Source: JBNKEI01 sp050288705 (lineage in GTDB: Bacteria; Myxococcota; Myxococcia; Myxococcales; UBA5297). From it: a DNA stretch of 11,054 nucleotides. The stretch's first letter is position 1. The number at the start of each line of letters is the position of its first letter. The position numbers were made by a program, and so were the translations under genes. The notes under the pieces are model-generated. The model worked only from the letters and a program-made list of their open reading frames with translations. It did no database searches and was not told where the DNA came from. Positions 1 to 6,032 of this stretch are shown here, one piece after another. The stretch lies in contig JBNKEI010000206.1 of the NCBI GenBank assembly GCA_050288705.1, forward strand, positions 1-11,054, in the 5' to 3' direction.

Positions 1-88
1 GTTTTGCGATTTCAGAATATGTTCCACTGCCTGCTAAATATGCTTCTACAACTCGTCGTCTAAGATCAGTTGAAATTGAAGTTCCCAT
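1..88 (-). CDS. IS630-family transposase, N-terminal part (runs off the left edge)
   Basis: Read on the minus strand from the ATG at 88-86, the first 29 codons contain STDLRRRVVEAYLAGSGTYS followed by EIAK. This is the opening of the helix-turn-helix DNA-binding domain typical of IS630/Tc1-like transposases (D-L-R-x-R-V-V-E-A-Y, then a glycine-containing turn, then E-I-A). The catalytic DDE part would lie outside the window. An IS630 element moves by cut-and-paste into TA dinucleotides. The reading frame is open to the window edge, so nothing visible says the element is broken. On the plus strand the same bases give an unrelated open frame (3-155) that is antisense noise. The family call rests on only 29 residues, but the pattern is distinctive. 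The exact IS630 subgroup cannot be given. Confidence 0.75.
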   Translation of the reverse strand, partial: MGTSISTDLRRRVVEAYLAGSGTYSEIAK

Positions 89-137
89 TTCGAGGCTTAG
101 ATCAAAAATACTCGATCTTTGCAAGAGAAAAGCGCTA
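1..137 (-). mobile_element. One end of an IS630-like insertion sequence
   Basis: The transposase start at 88 faces left, so the element's terminus should lie to the right of it, between the start codon and the point where VgrG-like coding begins (about 136). IS630 elements insert at TA, and a TATA lies at 136-139, just where the VgrG-like reading becomes convincing. The terminal inverted repeat cannot be verified because the other end is outside the window, so the boundary is an inference. Confidence 0.45.
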
Positions 138-564
138 TAAAATAAGCCTGAAAAACGAGCAGGAGCAAAGACTATACTGCGTACAGCATGAGGAATCGGA
201 CTTGGCATTTATTACGCGCCTAATGGCCGAAGAGGGAATGTATTATTTCTTTGAGCAGGAAGAACACCAAGAAATGGTGGTGGTGGTGGACGCTAATGAA
301 TCATGTCCCGAGCAAAAAACCATGGGGTATGATGGGGATGCCCAAAGCGAAGAAGAAGAGCAGCAGTATGACAATTCATTTTCTACATTAGGCCAAACAT
401 ATACCGATGTAACGCCGAGGCCGACTGTTTCTGAAGAGCCAAAAATTGAATTTGTATGGCCCGAAGAAACCCATCATTTATTTTCAATTAGACTTGGTGC
501 AAATATAGAACAATTTTGCATTTGCAATGGATGCTCGAGCCAAAATATGGGGGTGCATGTATAG
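136..564 (+). pseudogene. VgrG (T6SS spike protein) fragment, truncated at both ends
   Basis: The frame that is open from 70 contains a clear VgrG signature, LYCVQHEESDLAFITRLMAE followed by EGMYYFFEQEEH. It corresponds to the canonical 'YCVQY.ESD..F..RL.EEEGIYYFF' block of the gp27-like base of VgrG. In this block VgrG trimers form the tip of the Hcp tube and carry effectors. A full VgrG has several hundred residues. Here only about 110 residues look like VgrG, ending near 'YTDVTPRP' (about 420). The remaining residues to the stop at 564 match nothing I recognise. The beta-helical spike (gp5-like) part is absent. The upstream part of the gene has been replaced by the end of an IS630-like element. 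The TTG at 70 has no ribosome binding site and lies inside that element. The fragment is almost certainly non-functional as a spike. Confidence 0.7.
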
Positions 565-934
565 TAAGTTGTATAGATATGTAATAAAATGCATTGGGGC
601 TGCTAAAAATGAGTCAGATATAATTGAGTACAATTTTGAAGGTCGTCATTGGACTGATACGAAGGCTGGAGCAAAAAAAGCATTTTTAGAAATAATCGTA
701 GGAAGAACTTATATGGCCAATTTGAAAGCAGTGGTTAGTTGGTTGGCCGTTCATGGATCTCCTCCTGGGGCGGGGGCGGATTTTAAAGAAGTTCGTGTCG
801 GTAGAAAAACTAAGATATATATGTATATTAACACGGCAACCTATAAAACGGAGTTAAAGATTCTGAGAGATGAACTCGGTTTTTCATTGGATGAAACTGG
901 TCACATTGCATATTCTGGTCACGTTGCGCGCTAG
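557..934 (+). CDS. Small unknown protein, candidate effector or toxin domain
   Basis: This is a 125-residue protein if the ATG at 557 is used, preceded by a weak G-rich stretch (GGGGG about 4 bases upstream). An in-frame ATG at 527 would add ten residues but has no ribosome binding site. I do not recognise a family. Visible features are a basic, mixed alpha/beta-like sequence with a 'YNFEGRHWTDTKAG' segment, a glycine-rich 'HGSPPGAGAD' turn and a C-terminal 'DETGHIAYSGH' motif with two histidines. There is no signal peptide and no membrane segment. It overlaps the end of the VgrG fragment and is followed after 19 bases by a gene for an exported protein with a strong ribosome binding site. This is the usual layout of a T6SS effector followed by its immunity gene. 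The toxin role is inferred from position only. It could also be the remnant of a VgrG C-terminal extension. Confidence 0.5.
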   Translation: MYSKLYRYVIKCIGAAKNESDIIEYNFEGRHWTDTKAGAKKAFLEIIVGRTYMANLKAVVSWLAVHGSPPGAGADFKEVRVGRKTKIYMYINTATYKTELKILRDELGFSLDETGHIAYSGHVAR

Positions 935-939
935 GAAAA

Positions 940-945
940 AAGGAG
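940..945 (+). promoter_or_regulatory. Ribosome binding site (AAGGAG) fixing the start at 954
   Basis: AAGGAG lies 8 bases before ATG 954. The same frame is open from an ATG at 870, but that start has no such site and would bury the signal peptide 28 residues inside the protein. Confidence 0.75.
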
Positions 946-953
946 AATTTATA

Positions 954-1511
954 ATGCGAATACTAATATTAGTTTTGTTTGTTTTCCTGGGATCTGTTCG
1001 CGCGGAAAAGATAGATGAGGCAGAAAAAAAGGAATACTCTAAAAAAAACCGTTCGGCTCAAAAAAAATGCGTCCCAATGTCTGCGCGTTTGAAAAGAAAT
1101 GCTAAAAAAATCATTGCTGTCAGTCTTATCGTTTGCGACACAAATGGTATTTGCGATGACAAGAAAATCTACTCAATGGACGAAAAAGAAATCGTTGCTT
1201 TTCGAAAAGCGATTGAGCGTTCAACAGTCAAAAGAGAAGGAAATTGTGCGTGTCTTCCGCCATGGTATGCAGTGTTGAAAATCAGCTTTGATAATGGTTC
1301 TGTTTTGTATGCTCAATTATTTGCTGATGTAATTAGAGTAGGAACTTCCTTGCAATGTATCAAGCATTTTTCGCAACCTGGTGATCCCTCAGAACTTTTT
1401 TTTGATATTGATGATTATGATGAATACAGTTGGATATATGGCTGGATTAAACGTTATCTAGGTCCTGATTTGAGAGAAAAACGTTTGGGTGATTTGCCGT
1501 ATGGCCTCTAA
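954..1511 (+). CDS. Exported cysteine-rich protein, candidate periplasmic immunity protein
   Basis: This is a 185-residue protein starting at ATG 954. Its first 17 residues, MRILILVLFVFLGSVRA, form a short Sec signal peptide with likely cleavage after RA. No cysteine follows the cleavage point, so it is not an obvious lipoprotein. The next stretch (18-50) is rich in Lys and Glu. Six cysteines follow, including a close N-C-A-C pair, which fits disulphide bonds in the periplasm. The C-terminal half has alternating hydrophobic strands ('YAVLKISFDNGSVLYAQLF') and an acidic patch ('DIDDYDEYSW'). I do not recognise the family. It lies 19 bases downstream of a small unknown gene in a T6SS effector island, so the best reading is an immunity protein for an effector acting in the periplasm. 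That role is inferred from context and is not shown by any motif. Confidence 0.6.
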   Translation: MRILILVLFVFLGSVRAEKIDEAEKKEYSKKNRSAQKKCVPMSARLKRNAKKIIAVSLIVCDTNGICDDKKIYSMDEKEIVAFRKAIERSTVKREGNCACLPPWYAVLKISFDNGSVLYAQLFADVIRVGTSLQCIKHFSQPGDPSELFFDIDDYDEYSWIYGWIKRYLGPDLREKRLGDLPYGL

Positions 1512-1662
1512 TTATTCAAATAAAAATAGCGGGACAGAAATGAAGCAAAGCGGATTTGCAGGTTTTGGAGTATTTACACTTGATTTCTTGTCAAAAATTG
1601 CAGGCTGCGTGTTAGAGAGAGAAGTCAAACAAGTAAAAACCCCAAAATGCGAGGTAGCTTAG
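1501..1662 (+). CDS. Possible 53-residue protein overlapping the gene before it
   Basis: An ATG at 1501 overlaps the last 11 bases of the upstream gene and opens a frame of 53 codons ending at TAG 1660-1662, eight bases before the ATG of the Rhs fusion gene. A second in-frame ATG is at 1540. The product has a polar start, a hydrophobic glycine/phenylalanine-rich segment (GFAGFGVFTLDFLSKIAGCV) and a charged tail (LEREVKQVKTPKCEVA). The only ribosome-binding hint is a weak GGGTG upstream of 1501. The close packing on both sides fits translational coupling, but the frame could also be chance or a gene remnant. No family is recognised. It fills most of the gap between the two larger genes, where I see nothing else. 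Confidence 0.3.
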   Translation: MASNYSNKNSGTEMKQSGFAGFGVFTLDFLSKIAGCVLEREVKQVKTPKCEVA

Positions 1663-1670
1663 GTAAACCT

Positions 1671-3827
1671 ATGCCAAACCCCATCCAACGTCGCCAAGAC
1701 CAGATCCGCCAGGAATACCAAGCCTTCATCACCTCGGATGCAAAAGTCCTCCACTGGCTATTCAAATCCGACGAGAAAAGAATGCTGGAGGCATTTGTAA
1801 CCATCGAATCAGTGGAAAACAAAACCGGCGACTGCATTTTGCCAGTAACCACGCCGTTTGAAGAAAAAGAAGGCCACGGCTTGGCAATTGTAGACGGTCT
1901 GGACGACTTAATGGACTCCATGAAAGAACACCTGGAAAAAGCAGAGGTGCATGACCCGGTGTGGATTCCTCCTGAGCTTCCCCATACCATGGTGCATTAC
2001 AAAAACGCGCCGGCACCCGACTGCCTTTATCTTTCCAAAGCATTGCAATCCCTGCAACAATTCTTAGAGCCACATACCAAGAATTTGAGCCTAGTACTGG
2101 AACCCTCGGTGATTATTAATTCCGCTCAATGGCAGGAATGGCTGAATGAATTCATTCCCTTACTAACCCAAAAAAAGGTAAGGCTAATTCCTCCCGACAA
2201 TATTGAAGAGCCTATTTATAGCAGTATTGCCGCCAAAAACAAAACCAAAGTCCAAACCCAAAAAGCAAATTTAGACATGCCCAAGGCAATGGAAGAAATG
2301 GCGCGAGAAGCAGAAGATGCAAATGAGCCATCCGGACAATTCCGCTGGCAATTTGTCCAAATGTCTAACGCCATTGGAAAGAAAGACCTTTCCGAAGCAA
2401 GAAATAAAGCAGCCCAAGCCGAAGCTATTGCCAAAAAAAACCAATGGCTGCACATGGAATTCGCAGTACACCAAACCATGGCCAACGCTGAGCTCGGCGC
2501 CGAAAGAGTAGGGAAGACCAGCCGAATTCAATATTTCTATAATGCTCGCGATATGCTGGTGCGCATCGAAACCGCGACCAAGAATGAATATGAAAAGGAG
2601 TGGACAGATGATAAAAAACCGTGGACCGCCGAATATGACGCTTTAGGCAGAAGAATTTGCTGCGGGTTTGAAAACCAGCAGACCTATTTTTATTGGAATG
2701 AAAACCAACTGGTTGCGGAGATATCTCCCGAAGGAAATTTAAGAATATATGGTTATGCTTGCGAAGAAAGCCTAGTGCCGTTATTTTTTATAGATTACGA
2801 AAGCATAAGGGCAGACCCTGAAACCGGTAAAGTATACTCTATTCTGGTAAACCAAGTAGGAATGCCAGTGGCGGTAGAAGACATAAACAGGAATATAGTC
2901 TGGGAATCAGTGCACTCGGACCCATATGGAAGTTTGGAGCTATGTAAAGAAAACAAAATAGAGCTGAATTTAAGGTGGCCTGGGCATTATTACGACCAAA
3001 CCACCGGGCTGCATTACAATCGATTTCGCTATTACGACCCCCGGCTTGGGCGATACCTGCAGGAAGATCCAATTGGGCAAAAGGGTGGGGTGAATACCTA
3101 TGCTTACCCGGCTAATCCTTTAAAGCATGTGGATGTGTATGGGCTTTCCCATGCAAATAGCAAGACCAGCCGGAATTCCAATGACGGAGGGGAGACTGCG
3201 CCTACCAAAAAGGGGTCGCCGAAGGTTGGCGTGGAGGAGGCTCGGGTTAGGGCTTCTAGTGCGGTTAAGAATAAGGGGGACGGGAAAGCGGTCGGGCATA
3301 AGAAGGGGGAGAATACCACAGAAAAACCTTTGGAAAAAGCGTCTAAAAGACATTCAAATCCGTTAGATGATCCAAAAATTGCGAAAGAGATCAAAGTCGA
3401 TCCAGATGCAGTTTACGGGTATTCTCCAATTGCGGGTTCACCGCTTAACCAATTTAAGGTAGACTGGCATGATAAGCAACAGGTAGGGTCTGCAAGGCAG
3501 AAACGAATCGCATATCACGAAAAATTACGAAAAGAAGGAGAGTTGCTCAGAAGCGAAGTAAAAAGGATGCAAGAACAAGGAATGTCTTTTGAGGATATTG
3601 CAAGACAAAAAGTGCACCAGCGAAATCAGGAAAGGATAAATTCATATATAAAGGATAATAATATGACTGGATTAGAAAGCATGAAACAAAGGAATCTTCA
3701 GGAGTATGGTAGGGAAGAAGGACCTACGCCAGAACAGCTTTTCGAGAAAAAAGGTTCGTGGGAAGAGGTTATCTTTGGTACTGTTAAAACCAGTGCAGCG
3801 ATGGATGTTCTGACAGGATTGTATTGA
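1671..3827 (+). CDS. Chimeric T6SS accessory domain / truncated Rhs core / toxin-like C-terminus
   Basis: Start chosen at ATG 1671 (718 residues). It has an AGGT 7 bases upstream, while the alternative ATG at 1647 has no ribosome binding site. Residues 1 to about 280 resemble, from memory, an accessory protein found near vgrG and PAAR genes ('VLHWLFKSDEKRMLEAFV', 'DMPKAMEEMAREA', 'GQFRWQFVQMSNAIGKKDL', 'WLHMEFAVHQTMANAELG'). I cannot name that family. From residue 286 the sequence is Rhs: 'IQYFYNARDMLVRI', 'AEYDALGRRI', then the hallmark TGLHYNRFRYYDP (445-457) and LGRYLQEDPIG. The core ends with DPIG, 18 residues, then DVYGL (D488-L492), a variant of the DPxG-x18-DPxGL self-cleavage motif. 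Residues 493-718 are the variable tip: a low-complexity linker, then a domain with 'YGYSPIAGSPLNQF', 'QRNQERINSYI' and 'GPTPEQLFEKKGSWEEVI', ending 'MDVLTGLY'. I recall this tip from other Rhs proteins but know no chemistry for it. PAAR and most YD repeats are missing, so encapsulation and delivery are doubtful. Confidence 0.8.
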   Translation: MPNPIQRRQDQIRQEYQAFITSDAKVLHWLFKSDEKRMLEAFVTIESVENKTGDCILPVTTPFEEKEGHGLAIVDGLDDLMDSMKEHLEKAEVHDPVWIPPELPHTMVHYKNAPAPDCLYLSKALQSLQQFLEPHTKNLSLVLEPSVIINSAQWQEWLNEFIPLLTQKKVRLIPPDNIEEPIYSSIAAKNKTKVQTQKANLDMPKAMEEMAREAEDANEPSGQFRWQFVQMSNAIGKKDLSEARNKAAQAEAIAKKNQWLHMEFAVHQTMANAELGAERVGKTSRIQYFYNARDMLVRIETATKNEYEKEWTDDKKPWTAEYDALGRRICCGFENQQTYFYWNENQLVAEISPEGNLRIYGYACEESLVPLFFIDYESIRADPETGKVYSILVNQVGMPVAVEDINRNIVWESVHSDPYGSLELCKENKIELNLRWPGHYYDQTTGLHYNRFRYYDPRLGRYLQEDPIGQKGGVNTYAYPANPLKHVDVYGLSHANSKTSRNSNDGGETAPTKKGSPKVGVEEARVRASSAVKNKGDGKAVGHKKGENTTEKPLEKASKRHSNPLDDPKIAKEIKVDPDAVYGYSPIAGSPLNQFKVDWHDKQQVGSARQKRIAYHEKLRKEGELLRSEVKRMQEQGMSFEDIARQKVHQRNQERINSYIKDNNMTGLESMKQRNLQEYGREEGPTPEQLFEKKGSWEEVIFGTVKTSAAMDVLTGLY

Positions 3828-3838
3828 AGGAGAAATAA

Positions 3839-4174
3839 ATGCATGAGGAGAGAAAACTGGAGAACACTAGATGGATTTCTCACAAGCAATTGCGATTTCG
3901 CATTAAAAGTATTAATGATTTTGCTGTAGTCTGGGTTTCAAAGCATGGTGCGGATTTGAGCTTTTCTTTGGTATTGTATGACTTTCTGGAACGCTGTAAC
4001 GATGATTTCAATCTTTTAATTGAGACGGATTCTTCTTGGGATAAGGGTACTGGTTTTAGAGTAAAAAATAACGAAATAGATTTACTTGTTGGCGCAATTA
4101 TCGAATTTGATAATCATTGGGAAATAGAGCCGGATTCGAATAAGCTGTCTGATGATGAATGGTATAGCATATGA
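3839..4174 (+). CDS. Candidate immunity protein for the Rhs C-terminal toxin
   Basis: This is a 111-residue acidic protein without signal peptide or membrane segment, so it should act in the cytoplasm. A strong AAGGAG (3827-3832) overlaps the last base of the Rhs stop codon and sits 6 bases before ATG 3839. The gap between the genes is only 11 bases, which implies co-translation with the toxin. The sequence has short strand-like hydrophobic runs ('FAVVWVSKHG', 'LSFSLVLYDFLERC', 'EIDLLVGAIIEFDNHWEI') and an acidic tail ('DSNKLSDDEWYSI'). I do not recognise the family, which is normal for immunity proteins. The assignment rests on position directly after an Rhs variable tip, on size and on charge. 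If correct, the toxin target is cytoplasmic. Confidence 0.65.
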   Translation: MHEERKLENTRWISHKQLRFRIKSINDFAVVWVSKHGADLSFSLVLYDFLERCNDDFNLLIETDSSWDKGTGFRVKNNEIDLLVGAIIEFDNHWEIEPDSNKLSDDEWYSI

Positions 4175-4303
4175 CCCATAATCCAACTAAACAATAATTG
4201 AAATGCAATGCCGGTTATGTGTGAGCCATCTAGGCAGTCAGTTCATTTAAGTTGTAAGCTTATCAGCGATAGCAATAAGACATTAGATACTTAGGAGCGC
4301 CCC

Positions 4304-4678
4304 ATGTCCTTCAGCCAGCACTACCACGAAGAGCTAGCTTACATGAGAGAAAAGCTTCGTGAATTGGTGGATAAATACCCCGACATGGAAAGCATTCTTG
4401 GCGAATATGGCGGTGACGAAGGGGTGGAGCGCCTACTGCAATCCTACGCATTTCTTACTGCCAGGCTTCGGGATAAAATTGACGATGACAGTCCGGAAGT
4501 AATTCACGACGTCTGCCGAATAATGGCGCCACAATTATTACGCACTTTTCCCGCATGCAGCATTTTAGAATACAAGCCCGATTTTACGACAAGCAAAGGC
4601 CGCACCCGCATTCAGCAGGGAACCGAAGTAAAATCTCGGCCAATAGATGGCACTGAATGCCGTTTTCGCACTACCTGA
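4304..4678 (+). pseudogene. tssF: TssF baseplate protein, N-terminal piece (cut by in-frame TGA)
   Basis: A TAGGAG (4291-4296) lies 7 bases before ATG 4304. The 124 residues match the start of TssF, the T6SS baseplate wedge protein that, with TssG, TssE and TssK, docks the sheath on the membrane complex. Typical features are 'YHEELAYMREKLRELVDKYP' (usual TssF opening 'YY..EL.yLR....eFA..hP'), 'DEGVERLLQSYAFLTARLRDKIDDDSPE', the 'LLRTFPACSILEY' stretch, and 'QQGTEV' followed by 'CRFRTT'. The frame then meets TGA at 4676-4678, while the same frame continues at once with 'PLDILPLEI'. In the neighbouring tssF the equivalent stretch reads 'CRFSTTMPVELLPLEI', so the TGA sits in place of an ordinary sense codon. 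As TGA also ends the genes around it, this is most simply a nonsense mutation. The stub alone lacks most of TssF. Confidence 0.85.
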
Positions 4679-4681
4679 CCA

Positions 4682-6022
4682 TTGGATATTTTGCCATTAG
4701 AAATAGAAAACGTGGAATTCGACCGTCCGAAGTCACTAAGGCCAGTTCTAAGAATACAGTTAAGGACTTCCGAAATAGTTGATCAATCACTATTTGACCC
4801 CCAAGGAGTACGGTTTTATTTGCATGGTTCTCGGGAAGTAACCGCTAATCTAATGTATTATTTAAGAAAATATTCATTTACGCCTGCAGTGCGCTCCCTG
4901 GAAAAACCTGGACCTGGTTTGCAACTGGATGACCCGGTATTCTCAGTGGGGTGGGATAAGGAACAAGCAGTATTTATATGGGATTCACAATTGCCCGAAG
5001 CTTACCGCCTGCTATTAGAGTATTACATATTTCCTGAAAAATTTATGTTTTTCGACGTAAATCTGGCATCGGGGCGCTCAGAAATCACCAGCCGGTTTGA
5101 ATTGCAACTAAGGTTTAACCGGCCGTTAGAATTCGCCAGCAAAGTCACCAAGGAAACCCTGCGGTTGAATTGCGTACCTATTACCAACCTTTTCGAGTGC
5201 GACAGTGAGCCTATCTATTGCGACACCGAAAATCACGAATACTTGGTGCAAACAAACAGCCCTAGATCAGAGCACGCTGAAGTGTTTCATGTTGTAGAAG
5301 TTTCGGGCAAATCCACTCCCGACGCCGCCAAAGTTAATTACGGGCCTTTTTGTAGCCTAAAACAAGCAGGCAAAAAAAGAGCAAAAAAGCTTTTTCAGGA
5401 AAGACGAGAATTTAATCCTCTAGGAAATTTAGATGTTTACATTAAGCTGCATGCCACCGACAAAGACGAGATTCTTAACCTGAAACTGCTTTGCACCAAC
5501 CGCGCTTTGGCAGGTAGAATAAAAATGGAAGACATTGGGGGAAATGATAAAGGTTCAACGGACATAACCTATAAAAATATTATCGATGCATCCCGGCCGG
5601 TGCTGCCTCCCTTGGAAAGAAATCTTTGGAACATCTTGGGCACTTGCTCACTTAATCACCAAGTGTTTGAAAATGCTCAGACGCTCAAAGAAGTTCTCGA
5701 CTTATTTAATTTTCAAACCTCGGTAGATGAATCCATCGGAGAGGCTAACCGCCGGCGAGTGGAATCTATTGTTTCCGTAGAAACGCAAAAACGTCGACAG
5801 GTGATTAAACAATTACCGCGGACAGGAACCAGGACCCGCATTCAAATCGAAGAGCAGAATTTTATGGGCCATGGAGATATTTTTTTATTCGGTTGCGTGC
5901 TTTCAAAGATTTTGGCCAGCCCTTATACACCAAGTGGATTCAGCGAGCTAATTTTCATATTGCGCTCATCCAATACGGAAATGAAATTAGGCGGCGAGCT
6001 GGGCACTCGGCCTATGATGTAG
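4682..6022 (+). pseudogene. tssF: TssF baseplate protein, remainder after the in-frame TGA
   Basis: This piece is in the same frame as the preceding fragment, and together they span 4304-6022, about 572 codons, a normal TssF length. The open stretch could start only at a TTG (4682) with no ribosome binding site, so independent translation is unlikely. It carries the rest of TssF: 'VRFYLHGSREVTANLMYYLR', 'LLLEYYIFPEKFMFFDV' (TssF 'L.eYF.FP.kF.ff.l'), 'ETLRLNCVPITNLFECDSEP' (canonical 'vNLFe..aePi'), 'LNLKLLCTNRALAGRI', and the C-terminal 'GHGDIFLFGCVLSKIL' ('G...lFG.VL..Fl'). It has no further stop, frameshift or gap, so the inactivation looks recent, or there is some readthrough. The stop TAG at 6020-6022 is 10 bases before the next tssF. 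Confidence 0.85.
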
Positions 6023-6032
6023 AAGGAATTTC

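Noticed and set aside
3..155. Plus-strand open frame at the left edge (FAISEYVPLPAKYAS...)
   Set aside because: It is antisense to a clear transposase start on the minus strand, has no start in the window and resembles nothing.
870..953. Upstream ATG extension of the exported protein
   Set aside because: It overlaps the preceding gene, lacks a ribosome binding site and would hide the signal peptide that starts at 954.
1625..1990. Minus-strand open frame opposite the Rhs fusion gene
   Set aside because: It is a shadow of the strong plus-strand coding frame, with no start signal and no recognisable motif.
3104..3394. Overlapping minus- and plus-strand open frames in the Rhs tip linker
   Set aside because: The region is compositionally skewed (G-rich on the plus strand), which opens several frames by chance. 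The Rhs frame alone continues on both sides.
4252..4280. Possible promoter TTGTAA-17-ATAAGA before tssF
   Set aside because: The -10 match is poor, and the preceding immunity gene may be co-transcribed. Not supported.
4304..6022. TGA recoding (Trp or selenocysteine) in tssF
   Set aside because: TGA is the stop codon of other genes in the window, and no recoding element is evident. A nonsense mutation is simpler.
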